The notes under the pieces were generated by a model. The model worked only from the letters and a program-made list of their open reading frames with translations. It made no database searches and was not told the origin of the DNA. From Roridomyces roridus (lineage: Eukaryota > Basidiomycota > Agaricomycetes > Agaricales > Mycenaceae): 64,000 bases of DNA. A program made the position numbers and the translations under genes. Where the stretch lies: the NCBI GenBank assembly GCA_029378245.1, contig JARKIF010000003.1, forward strand, positions 558,001-622,000, in the 5' to 3' direction. Position 1 is the stretch's first letter. The number at the start of each line of letters is the position of its first letter. This document shows positions 21,499 through 33,251 of the stretch, piece by piece.

Positions 21499-23946
21499 AT
21501 GCCAATGTCCAGCGAGAAAGAGAAGAGTGTCCCACTGCCAGAAATCGGCACCCCGGAGCGCATGCTCGCCGAACGCAAATTGGTGTGCAGGCTGGACCGT
21601 CAACTCCTGCCGACACTGGTCTTGATAAATATGATGAACAACATCGACGTGAATCTCCTTGTATATTATGGATTCAAATACGAGTCATGATTCTTAGAGA
21701 TCCGGGATCACTGCGGCTCGATTGCGGGGGTTGGAACAGGACTTGCGACTTTCAGGTCGGTCGGACTCGTTTCAAAGACTTGACTGACTCATTCCAGACC
21801 TCCAATACAACGTAATTCTATCGGCGTTGTATATTCTCTTCTGCCCAGCCCAACTTCCTTCGAATATCGCGAGTTCTTCTCCGCCATTAGTATGCTCAGT
21901 TCTGACAGCCGTGCAGATCCTCAATCGAACTACGCGGTATGGCATGCGAGTTTTCTCGTTAGTCGGCCTCACATTAATATTCGAGATAGTCCGTCGTGGT
22001 ACATCGGCTGTTGTGTCATGGCATGCTTGATCACCTCTGTCAGTGCATTCCATAATATCCGCTCCCCCAAATCTGATCGAGGATGGCAGCAAACTCGGGG
22101 TTACAGCGGGATGGTGGCATGCCGTATTTTCCTGGGATTACCTGAGGTGTGTTTGCGCTCGCATAACAGCATTATTATACACCTTGGCTAAGGGGTCCAA
22201 CAGGCTGCGTTCTATCCTGGATGTAAGCAGCTAACCACAAAATCATACTCTCATATCGAACACCACACAGCCGCCTACCTATTGTCGCGATGGTATACGA
22301 AAAAGGCAATGATGCACTCAGGCTTATCCTGAAGACTCGCGGTCTGAACGTGTACAGGAGCTGGCACTTCGCTCTGGGATTCTGTACGCCGGTTACATTC
22401 TGGCCAATGCATTCGGCGCTGTAGGTGTCCCGGTGGCGGTGATGGATTCCAATTTTGACCCCGAGTCAGTATGGAGGGAATACTGGGAATTCGAGCCTGG
22501 AGATGGTATGTTCACTTCCTGATTAACTATGCGTGACACTGGCATCGTAGGCTGTTCATCATCCAGGTCAACAATCTTTATGTTGACTGGAACGGTCTCT
22601 GAAGTTTCAAAAGGGTTCTATCACGATTACCTTTGGGATGCTTGCTATGTTTGTCTAGCTGCATCTCCGGAGTGCTCTTGCTCAGATGAAATTTTTAGAT
22701 GGGTCTTACCGGACTATGTGAGTCGGGTCCGCAACTCAAGCAGGAAGAATACACACCGCAGCATGTAGCCAAATAACACATCATGGATCGTCGGAAACGA
22801 GCGTCGACTTGCACAGGTCCGACTCGCCGAAGATGCAGGCGAGGCTGACCAAGATAACGCCGAGGATACGTATGTGTGCTTCCTCGTTTTCCTTGTCAAG
22901 TTGAATTATGGTGTCAGTCCTCTCCGTGGTCTCAAGCTAGCCGCTCTGGACCCGTTGGTGTGGGCGTTGACGTTTATGAACATCACTCAGTACCTCGGAC
23001 TGAGTTTCGTCATTTTTTGTGAGTTTGGCAGTCTTTCGGCGATTAACTCATGTGTTCGGATTTCCAGTCCCCACCCTGACTCGCTCTCTTGGCTTTTCAA
23101 CCACCATTAGCTTGGTGCTTGCCGCGTAAGTACTCGCCCACCGCTCACTTCCTTCCAAGGTTTACAAATCCTTGTTGCAATCAAGACCCCCGTGGCTTGT
23201 CGCCTCAGTCATATGCTGTCTCAACGCCTGGCACGCAGGTCCGTCCCCTCCCAGTCTTTGATTAAATTTCATGTTGGCACTCATGCATCAACTCAGATGC
23301 GACTCGAGAAAGATACTTTCACATGGCTGGAACCTGGTGGGTAGTCATTCTCGGGTTCATTATTTCCATCGCCACCAAGAACCTCGCCGCTCGGTACTTG
23401 TCCATGTTCTTTATGGTATTTGGCTTTGCTGGCGGGTGGTTTTGATTTTTTGATTTATGTGGTGCGCTGAGTTGAATAGGATTTTCGCTGACGGTTGTGT
23501 GGGTGTCGAATCTCATCCTCGACCGCCGTCGTAAGTTTACCTCCTCTCGTGCATGCACCCCTGTATTCAGACTCCACCACTAGCAAAAGAGCCGCAGCCA
23601 TCGCTATCGTAAACGGTATGGGAAATCTCGGGACCATGTAATAGGTGGCATCCGTGTCGTACAGAACCAGTCGTGGCTGAAAAAAACTCCAGAATGGGCT
23701 CGTACTCGTGGAAATCCGAGTGGTCTCTTTGTGGCGTTGTGTTAAGTACGTGAGCGAGGGTACTTACGTCAACCGGCGGTAGGGATCCGCCAACATCTCG
23801 TCTGGAGAAACAAACGGCTTGAAGAGGACGAACAGGTTGCGGTGCAGGGTGCTGATGAGGAACGTGTTAGAGAGGCGGCGCTGTTGGAGGGTATCACCTT
23901 CGAACAGGCGATGGAGAAGAGGAAGGGATTCAGATATTTGTATTGA
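21499..23946 (+). pseudogene. MFS transporter, ACS family, degraded copy B
   Basis: It is alignable with copy A from exon 1 (TPERMLAERKLVCRLDRQLL) to the terminal exon (EQAMEKRKGFRYLY). Three deletions relative to A were seen. Twelve bases are missing from the membrane segment near 22022 (VAWGLVSLL becomes MACLI). About 30 bases encoding MAAGILSNM are lost around 22465, leaving an exon that no longer joins in frame. About 75 bases are missing after 23724 (ESEWS...), removing the last membrane helix. Exon 1 also has Arg-to-Cys and Tyr-to-Asn changes in otherwise constant positions. The other introns keep usable borders. It is most likely a non-functional relic, though transcription is possible. 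Confidence 0.75.
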
Positions 23947-24530
23947 TTTTTCGGACTTTGTACGGCACTGAACTGCAGACATAATACTTATCAGTGACGG
24001 ATGAGATGATCAAGTTGTACTGTCAAGCGAGTTGCCGGAACTCTGCCGATTTCTGGCTTGCTCTCAACTGTCACTTGATGGTCTTGAACATTCTCCACTC
24101 CTGGGTTACTAGGGACCAAGCCCGCGTGCCCCGCGTCGGAGGACCAACACATCCAATGCCAGCGAATCCAGCGTTTGCGAAAAAGAACACAAACAGCGCA
24201 AGTTGACACTCCGCCCGAATGTAGAATTTAGAAAGAAGTAGGGAGGTGCCATCTTAGCGCCGCACCGGGCTCATCTGAATCCCTCTCTTTCTCAGGTTAT
24301 TCCCTTGCGGCTTGCGGAGACATAAGTCACCCGATGAGCTTGCTGTCCGACGAGGATTCGAATGCATCCTCTAGGTCTAGTAGCTATTAGATGTGTCAGG
24401 GCGCGTTATTTCGGGCGACTTCGGGTCTGGTCCACCGCTCATGATCACCAGGCCCCAGACGATTGGCGCAATCGACGTTTACTAAAGAGGCCAACAAGCT
24501 CTCGTTAGAACCTCACACGTTGCACCCCCC
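23947..24530. other. Spacer between transporter copies B and C
   Basis: From about 24240 on, the spacer resembles 27360-27540 before copy D: CGCACCGGGC, GATGAGCTTGCTGTCCGACG, TCTAGGTCTAG and GGGCGACTTCGGG words occur in the same order. Copies C and D therefore share a duplicated promoter distinct from that of A and B. No gene is supported in the spacer. Confidence 0.5.
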
Positions 24531-27009
24531 ATGTCCAGCGAGAAATCGGAGACCGACTCCAAGGCAGAGCTGGAGGCACCGACTCCCCAAGTCGGTACTC
24601 CAGAGCGCATCCTCGCAGAGCGGCGGCTCGTACGCAAGCTGGATCGCCGACTCCTCCCTACCGTATTCTTGGTCTATGTCATGAATCTCATCGACGTGCG
24701 TTGCTCGCTCTTTTTCGACTCCCAGGCTCAGTGTAACAGAGGAATGGAATCACCACGGCTCGGTTGCAGGGCTTGGAACAGGATTTGAAGTTGTCAGGCA
24801 AGTCCAGTCGCAGTCAACTTGACGACGATATACTTATACTTTACAGACCTCCAGTACAATACAATTCTTTCGGTTTTGTTCGCGACGTACTGCACGGCGC
24901 AGGTTCCCTCGAACATGGCAAGTTCTCCTTCCTGCTTGGATAATATAATAATATCCACTCACTACAGATCCTCAATCGAGTTACTCGGCCGTCGTGGTAC
25001 ATAGGCGCCTGCGTCATCGCGTGGGGTCTGGTCAGCTTGCTTACCGGTGTGAGTCCTATCTTGACTCCCTCCGGGTCCTTCCTAAGCCTCCACAGGAAAC
25101 TCACAACTACGGTGGGATGGTGGCATGCCGTGTCTTCCTCGGTTTGCCAGAGGTGTGTTTCATCCGCCATGTGAGGACTGCAAGTAACCTTTCACAATGC
25201 GTAGTCTGCATTTTATGCAGGAGGTCAGTCGATAGACTCATTCAATCCAAGACCACCGTTCAACATCGTATCACAGTGGTCTACCTCCTATCGCGCTGGT
25301 ACACAAAGAAGGTGTGTATATCAAGTTCAAGTCGGACTGTGACTTATCGACTTCAATATCATTCTAGGAGCTCGCGCTCCGCTCAGCGGTATTGTCCACT
25401 GGTCTGCTTTCCTCTAATGCATTCGGGGCAGTAAGTAACAATCGGGTAGTCCCCGGTCGTGTTTGATCTTCATCTGCAGCTAATGGCCGCTGGAATCCTG
25501 TCGAATATGGAGGGAAAACTGGGCATTAGCGCCTGGCGATGGTATGTACCCGCTGTTCAACAGATTCAGATTCGACAACATTGTGACGTGTGAAAGGTTG
25601 TTTTTCATCGAGGTGCGTACACTGCGTTGATCAAATCCATGGACGATTCCAACCACTCAACTGCTCACAGGGTTCAATCACGATCGTTGTGGGGATTTTC
25701 AGCTTGTGAGTATATGTATTACTTTCTCCAGAACTCTTCTCATTGGATTAAGATGGGCGTTACCGGACTACGTGAGTAGGATTCTCCATGGAATAATCCA
25801 AACTCACTCTCCTGCAGCCCAACAATACGTCATGGATCGTCGGCGATGAGCGTCGACTCGCGCAGGTCAGATTGGCCGAAGACGCCGGCGAGGCAGACCA
25901 GGATAACGTTGAGGACACGTACGTAGTACCGTCTTTCAATCAAGTTGAAGTGTATATTCTCAATATTTACAGTCCGCTTCGTGGCCTCAAGCTAGCCGTG
26001 CAAGACCCGCTGGTATTGACCTTTGCGGTGATGAATACTGCTCAGCTACTCGGACTCAGTTTCACCAATTTTTGTAAGTAAGCTCTCGCGAGTTGTCCGT
26101 GTATCTGGGGTTCACATTAGATCTAGTCCCTACCTTAACGCGAACTCTGGGGTTCTCGACTACCATCAGCCTGTTACTTGCTGCGTACGCCCTATCTTGA
26201 ATGCTGCTTCGATTTCACCTGAGTGATTTCCTTGAAGCCCCCCGTGGATCATCTCCGCAGGCATCTGTTGCCTCAACGCATGGCATGCAGATAGAACCGG
26301 AGAGCGATATTTCCACTTGGCTGGAACGTGGTGGGTCGTCATCCTCGGGTACATCATCGCTCTGTGCACTGGCAAGGCCATCGGTCCGCGGTATTTTTCA
26401 ATGTTTTGTATGGCTATGGGACATGCTGGTGAGTGTCAATTTTCTACTTGCTGTAAGGAGCGATGAGATACCATCTTATAGGGTATACAATGACCGGTGT
26501 TTGGGTGGCAAATGTGATTCCGCGACCGCCATCGTAGGTATTGTTCTTCACTTAAAACCAAGTTAAACACGGTGAATGCCACAGGAAACGGGCTGCTGCC
26601 ATCGGCATCGTCCTAGGTGTCGGGAATCTTGGAAACCTGTCAGTGCAAATGAGACTTGGATGCACTGTATGATCTGAAACCAACAGAATGGGTTCATATA
26701 CCTGGAAATCGGAGTGGGGACCATTGTATCATCAATCTATGATCATATCCCTCTGTGCGATGGTGTTCAGCTCGATCTTGGCTTTCGGTGTGTCTAGTGC
26801 TTGGCTGCTCAAGAATTCATGCTGACCTTAGAGCTTCTTATCCAGGCATCCGTCAACATCTTGTTCAGAAAAACCGACAGCTGGATGAGGACGAGCGGGT
26901 TGTGATGCGGGGCACGGACGAAGCGCGTGTAAAAGAGGCGGCGGTGTTGGAGGGTATCACCTTCGAACAGGCGATGGAGAAGAGAAAGGGGTTCAGATAT
27001 TTGTATTAA
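24531..27009 (+). CDS. MFS transporter, ACS family, copy C
   Basis: ATG 24531 opens MSSEKSETDSKAELEAPTPQ, then TPERILAERRLVRKLDRRLL and NLID|RNGITTARLQGLEQDL. Later blocks are RVTRPSWYIGACVIAWGLVS, NYGGMVACRVFLGLPE, VYLLSRWYTKK, MAAGILSNMEGKLGISAW, WALPDYPNNTSWIVG, PTLTRTLGFSTTISLLLAA and EQAMEKRKGFRYLY. All joins keep the frame and no stop interrupts it. Two introns present in copy A are cleanly absent: after ACTCG (24987/24988) and after TGGCATGCAG (26290/26291). GC-AG introns occur after KLS (GCAAGT, near 24798) and after SNM (GCAAGT, near 24917). A functional symporter of unknown substrate is likely. Confidence 0.82.
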
Positions 27010-27683
27010 TTTGTTGCTGGATGACTCGGATGCCGTGATTTGATTACCTGGTTTGCTCTCAACTCTCAACCTGATGATTCAACTTGATCTGCTCGAAATG
27101 AACATCGTGGCCTCCTGGACTCTCCCAATTATTGCGCTCCGCACCTCTTGGGTTGCTTGTGGACCAAGCCAATGTTATCCCCGTCGGCACACGGACACAT
27201 TCAATCCGGCCAGTGTGCTCACTGCTCCCCCGCTTGGCAGATCAAACGTAAAAGAAAGCGATTGCGGGCAAAGAATAGAGAAAAAAATCCGTCCGACTCG
27301 GAGATCTCTAGAAAGCAGAATGAATGGCGTCGAAGACGAGGACTGAATTGCAATTGTCAAGTGACAGCAAGGAACCTTTTTAACACCGCACTGGGCGCTT
27401 CCCTGCGCTTCCTCTTTCGCAGCCTGGGAAGACCCGACGAGCTCGCAGGCTACTTGCTGTCCGACGAAGATCTGAATGCCTCCGAGTCTTCTAGATTTAG
27501 GCTAATGTAGGAACTTCCATCACGGCGACTTTCTGGTGGCTTGGGCGCTCTGGCGACTTCGGGTTTGGGCCCACCACTCATGACCTCTGGATGTTCGGCG
27601 CAGTCGGGTTCCATGTATGATGAGGTTTACTAAAGAAGCCGCCAACAAGTGGAAGTCGAAGCCTCACCTTGCGCCCTACGGCC
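27010..27683. other. Spacer between copies C and D
   Basis: The right half (27360-27680) matches the copy C promoter region. The left half shows only short frames. No separate gene is supported. Confidence 0.45.
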
Positions 27684-30210
27684 ATGTCCAGCGAGAAAGC
27701 GGAGATCGACTACAAGACAGAGCTGGGTGAGCTGGAGGCGTTTCCTGGAGTTGGACCCTCGATTCCTGCAGTTGGTAACCCGGAGCGCATCCTCGCAGAG
27801 AGAAAGCTCGTACGCAAGTTGGATCGTCGACTACTCCCGACGATATTCTTGGTCTACATTATGAATTACATCGACGTACGTGCCAGACTCACTTTCTTTC
27901 GCCTTCTCAATGACATTGGAACAACAGAGAAATGGAATCACTACGGCTCGACTGCAGGGTTTGGAGCAGGATTTGAAGCTGTCTGGCAAGTCGAGTCGCA
28001 GTCAACTTGACGAAGATATACTTATATTTTGCAGACCTCCAGTATAATGTAATTCTTTCGGTGGTTTTCGCGACGTATTGTCCGTTCCAAATACCTTCGA
28101 ATCTTGTCTGTCGCTCTCTTGAAACCAAGTCTCTCATTTTCTGACAGCTTCAAGATTCTCAACCATGTCAATCGGTAACAATCAAGACCCTGACTCGTCA
28201 AAAGAGCTAACAGACAACAGGCCGTCGTTGTACATAGGCGTCTGCGTCATGGCGTGGGGTCTCATCAGCCTGTTCACCAGTGTGAGTCCTATCTCGCACC
28301 CCGGTCCTTAGTACTGAGCCTAGTATTCGGAAACCAAAAAAAGCAAACTCAGAATTACGGTGGGATCGTGGCGTGCCGTATCTTCCTCGGTCTGCCAGAG
28401 GTGTGTTCACTGTTCGGTGCTCAATCTGTGTGCCTTACTTACCTTGTTGCATAGGCTGCATTCTATCCAGGAGCGGTGTACCTCCTATCGCGCTGGTATA
28501 CGAAGAAGGTACCTGTCCGCATCAAATTCCAGTCCTCAGTTGTGGATTGAATACATGTCGTTCTAGGAGCTCGCTCTTCGCTCAGCTGCATTGTACGCCG
28601 GCCTGCTTCTATCTAATGCATTTGGAGCGGTAAGTACATACCAATAGTCCCAACCTGCACGTGGTCAATCTTTCCACAGCTAATGGCCGCCGGAATCCTG
28701 GCGAATATGGAGGGAAAACGGGGTATTCGAGCCTGGCGATGGTACGTATGCGGGAGTCGAGACGAGAATCAATTTGATTTACCATGAAAGGTTGTTCATC
28801 ATCGAGGTGGGTATGAATCCATGGCCGATTCCAACCACTCGCTCAACTCCGCTTGCAGGGTTCCATCACGATTGTATTGGGGATGTTCACCATGTTCGTA
28901 TCTGTCTTGCTTTCTCGGGATTCCTTACTAAATTATTGTGGATGGGCGTTGCCCAACTACGTGAGTAGCATTCAATTCTTCATGGAATCTAAACTCACTC
29001 TGGATTTTGGTGCAGCCCAACAACACGTCATGGATCGTCGGCAGCGAGCGTCGGCTCGCGCAAGTCAGATTGGCTGAAGACGCGGGTGAGGCGGACCAGG
29101 ATAACGTCGAGGATACGTACGTATCGTCGTTCAATCAAATTGAAGTACATATATTCTCAACATCGACAGTCCGCTTCGTGGCCTCAAGCTAGCCGTACAA
29201 GACCCCCTGGTGTTGACTTTTGCCCTGATGAACGCGGCTCAGCTGCTCGGACTCAGTTTCGCTAATTTTTGTAAGTGAACTTTCAAAGCGAGTTGCTCGT
29301 TTGATGTTCACCGTGATTGTTTGCCAGTCCCAACGCTAACGCGGACGCTGGGCTTCTCGACTACAATCAGCCTGTTACTCGCCGCGTACGTCCGACTACT
29401 TTGAATTCCGCTGCTCTTTCATCTTAATTCTCAAGCCCCCCGTGGATCCTGTCCGGGCTCATATGTTGCCTCAACGCATGGCATGCAGATAAGACAGAAG
29501 AGCGATTTTTCCATTTGGCTGGGACGTGGTGGATCGTCATCATCGGATACATTATTTCGCTGTGCACAAAGGAGATTGGGCCCCGGTATTTTTCGATGTT
29601 TTGTATGACTATGGGACATGCCGGTGGGTGTTCAATTCTTGCCTTCATTTGGGTGACTGATGCGGCTACTACCAATAGGATACGCGCTCACTGGTGCTTG
29701 GGTGGCAAACGTGATTCCGCGGCCGCCCTCGTATGTGTTTACATGTGCCTCAAAAGCGTGTTTATTTGACTGTGCTGCGTAGGAAGCGGGCTGCTGCCAT
29801 TGGTATCGTCATGGGTGTCGGGAATCTTGGAAACTTGTAAGTTCAAATGACACGATGACCTGTAAGTTTAAACTGTGTTTAGGATGGGTTCGTACACATG
29901 GAAATCGGAATGGGGACCATTGTATCACCAGTCCATGATCATATCCCTCTGTGCCTTGGTCCTCAGCTCGGTTTTGGCTCTTGGTTCGTGCATCCAGTGT
30001 TAATGGCTTGCTGGCTGGCCGTAGCTTAATTGCAACTTGAATACAGGCATCCGTCAACATCTTGTTCGCAAAAATAGACAGCTGGACGAGGACGAGCGGG
30101 TTGCGATGCGGGGCGCGGACGAAGGGCGTGTCAAGGAGGCGGCGGTGTTGGAGGGTATCACTTTTGAGCAGGCGATGGAGAAGAGGAAGGGGTTCAGATA
30201 TTTGTATTGA
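27684..30210 (+). CDS. MFS transporter, ACS family, copy D, with exonised intron
   Basis: ATG 27684 opens MSSEKAEIDYKTELGELEAF, then NPERILAERKLVRKLDRRLL and NYID|RNGITTARLQGLEQDL. Blocks equivalent to copy C continue to the terminal EQAMEKRKGFRYLY at 30210. Two features differ from its paralogues. The intron inside PGA/VYLLSRW is absent (28473/28474). The intron after GMFTM (28894-28941, 48 nt) has lost its acceptor: AG in copies A and C is GG here. The 48 nt read through in frame with no stop, adding FVSVLLSRDSLLNYCG just before WALPNY. If retained, this lengthens a loop or helix boundary in the middle of the transporter. Otherwise the gene is open. Confidence 0.8.
28894..28941 (+). other. 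Lost splice acceptor; 48-nt former intron now open
   Basis: The donor GTTCGT and a TACTAAA-like branch site (28927-28932) are kept, but the 3' end is TTGTGG where copies A and C have TTAG or TAAG. The length is a multiple of three and the frame is open, so retention is tolerated by the reading frame. Confidence 0.75.
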
Positions 30211-30705
30211 CTTCTCCCGATTACTTATGGGGGAATTTTTATTTCTTTACTTGAATAGTACAGCTCATGCAGTCTGCCAAGAAACGACGAGGACGTCTTG
30301 CTGCACTCCAACTCGTGCCACACGCCTCCATGCATTCCTGGACCGCCCCAGTCTGTGCCCGCTTGTGGCGGACGCGAGGCGCGTAGCGACGCGTTTGATC
30401 CGTCCGACCATCACCCCGTCTCTTGTCATCCGCTTCCATCTCGTCGTGGCGGATTGGCGGACTCCGCTATTCTGCAACACCACTCTCCCCGGTCGCTTCC
30501 AACCACCCATCATGCCTCGATACCCATGCGGCTGTAGTTTGGCTAGACCAGGCTGTACTTACTTAGTCTTGCATTCGGCATTGCGAAAAAGTTGAAGCGG
30601 TTGATGCGTGATCGACAAAGGAGTCAAATCACTTTTCACAAATATTTCGGTCATGGTCCGAGTCCGCATGGTGCCAGTTTTATCGGCCTCTTGCTTTCGA
30701 CGTCC
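30211..30705. other. Intergenic region
   Basis: No gene is supported. Overlapping frames on both strands are GC-rich without family features. This is a likely terminator/promoter zone between the ACS array and the DHA1 pseudogene. Confidence 0.4.
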
Positions 30706-32850
30706 ATGTCCTCCGACGCAGGTCCATCGTCTCCCCCCACCGTTGTCGGTGTCAACTGGAAGGAGAAGTCTGAGGTCGGGGAGGAGGGACCATTCGGACA
30801 TTATCGTGGACTGGGAAGGTCCTGACGACCCGATGAATCCCAAAAAGTGCGTTTCCTGGCTTTGGCTTTCTTCACGAATCTTAATTCACCTCCTGTTGCA
30901 GTTGGAGTCGGAACAAAAAATGGAAGGCGACTATAATCGTCTCCTTGTTCACGCTCATCTCGCCAGTTTCCTCGAGCATGATCGCTCCAGCGAGTGGGCA
31001 GGTCGCGGAGCGGTTTGGCGTTACGAATACGGTGGTCATTGCGCTGTTCACGAGTATATTTATTCTGTCGTATGGTGCGCTCTCCTCTACATTTCCATTC
31101 TTTGCAGTCACCGACCGAATTTCTTGCAAGCTATCGGCCCACTGGTAAGAGCCTCGTTGATTCCCCTTCGACACGAGCTGACTTGATCATTCCAGTTCCT
31201 CGGCCCTTTGTCCGAAATCTATGTCAGTTCGTTTTAAACCGTGTTGAACCCGCACTCACCTCACACCAGGGCCGAAATAAAGTGATACAAGGCGCGAATC
31301 TATGGTACCTGTGTGGAACCTCGCGTGCGGATTCGCACAAACACAGGCCAACTCCTCGCGTTCAGATTTCTCGCTGGTCTCGTCGGGAGTGCACCTTTGG
31401 CGGTGAGTCTGGCGGTTGAACAATCCAAATTCCGATGATTTGTGGCAGATTGGTGGTGGGTGGCTCGGAGATATATGGAGCCCTGAAGAGCGGGGGCAGG
31501 CTATTGCTATATACTCGTTAGCGCCCCTCCTAGGGCCCAGTAGGCGGCCCCATGTGCGGTGCGTTCATCGCGCAAAAGTCCACTTGGAGGTGGCGGTGAG
31601 TGATACCTCTGCCGTTCGCTCTTGTCTTGACCCTCCCGAAAGTTTTGGTCGACAAGTATCGTCACGGTTGTCATACAGCTGCTTGGACTCGTCTATCTCC
31701 AAGAATGTATGTCAGTCCGTTTCGTTCCTTGGCGAAATTGAAGGTTAGTTTGTTTTCTAGCATACGCTCCATTTCTGCTCGAGCAAAAGGCGAAACGAAT
31801 CGAGAAATCCATGGCTTTGGACCCGGAGAAGGGAGCTTCCGTGCGCGTCGTAAGGTCCAAGTTTGCTACCGAGGGTCGCACGTACGTCCATCTTTCCCTC
31901 CCCTGCCGAGAATAATCCTATACTCATACGACGGTACCCCAGATGGCAGACTATCATCAAATCGCACTCCACGCGTCCTTTCATACTCTTTTATTATGAA
32001 CCATCGTCCAGCTGCTCGCGATATACATGGCATACCTTTATGGGCTTTTCTACCGTGCGTCCCCTCGCTATTATAATTGACGGCCGCTAATTCCCTCACC
32101 CAGTATTCCTCACCCTCGATGCCACTCATGTTTCAAGGCACCTACTACGGCGAGAGCGTCGGCGTATCGGGACTCAACTACCTCGCGCTGGGTATAGGCG
32201 TCTCTGTGCATCGCAAGTCAATGCACGACTATAGATCGGGTTTATCGGACCCTGACGAAGAGGTATGTGGGGCGGGACAGCCGGAGTATCGATTGCGTGG
32301 GTTGATTCTTTTCTTCCTCTTCTCATGGAATGTTGAATCACTGTAGCTTCGATGGTACCGGGCTCGATAATCCTGCCGATTGGACTGTTCAATGACCGGT
32401 GGGCGGTGGAGGCCAAGGTGCATTGGATTGTGGCGGGATATTGTGAGCGCATTCGTTTGCTTTTCTTGGTAACTTTTAGTGATTAAATCGTCAGGGAATC
32501 GTGTTCATAGGCGCGGGTTTATCCTCTGCTTCCAAGTTATCCAAATGTTCGTTACCCTTCCTTTCTTCTTCTCTCTCTTGAATTGTTGAAAGATACCTCG
32601 TCGACGCGTTCACGACGTACGCCGCGAGCGCCATGGCAGCTGCCTCCTTCCTCCGTGCGCTCTGTGGATTTGGATGTCCCGTCGCCGAGGCGATCTTGTA
32701 TGCGGCGATTTTGTTATGGTTGGTCCTGCGTGAGTTGAACGGTTTTTTTTTTCTTTCTGCAAGTGATATTGACGCCGGACCACCTCTTCTTGTGGAAGCG
32801 TCTGGCAGCAGATTCGGATGAGGATCGTTCTAAGCAGTGCGGTCAAGTGA
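30706..32850 (+). pseudogene. DHA1-type (drug/polyamine) MFS transporter, frameshifted
   Basis: It is related to the minus-strand genes at 39798-41908 and 46771-48976. Recognisable blocks are IIVDWEGPDDPMNPK, NKKWKATIIVSLFTLISPVS, GQVAERFGVTNTVVIALFTS, FLGPLSEIY (a motif-A variant of this family), GRNKVIQGANLWYL, GGGWLGDIWSPEERGQAIAI and YAASAMAAASFLRALCGFG. Single-base shifts interrupt it near 30796 (before HSDIIV), near 31312 (CTGTGTGG where an intact paralogue has CTTGTATGG), near 31338, and near 31540 (GGGCCCAGTAGG). The last exon is also shortened (near 32690-32720) before a terminal GCGGTCAAGTGA at 32850. Intron borders are still good, so decay or consensus error is recent. Confidence 0.75.
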
Positions 32851-33251
32851 TGATATATTTCACGAGCCTGAACGACCGGTCTTGTGGAGTTGAAGCACTT
32901 GATATACGCACCTGAACATGGGGCATTAAAATGGAGTGGAGTCTCGGAAGTTGCTGGGAAGCTCAAGTGCTCCGCTGGTTACTCAGGGCCGCGGGGCGGG
33001 AGTCTGGACTCTGAAAGAATGGATTGTTGACAGCCACTCGAAGGACCTTGGTTCAATAGCTTGAAAGCGCGTACTGTCGGAATTTCACGGACCATTCCTC
33101 GGTAATTCCGCTGTCTATGTAGTAAATTGCCACAAAAAATCGAACGAGGCGGAACTTCAACGGAAGCTATCCCCTTTGGCATTGGATTGGATGCGGGGAT
33201 TACATACGCCCCATAGAATTTCGCCTCCCCACCATTCCTCTTCCTACCTCC
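32851..33251. other. Intergenic, upstream of desaturase
   Basis: No gene is supported. A short AT-rich stretch precedes the desaturase start at 33252; no clear TATA box is seen. Confidence 0.4.
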
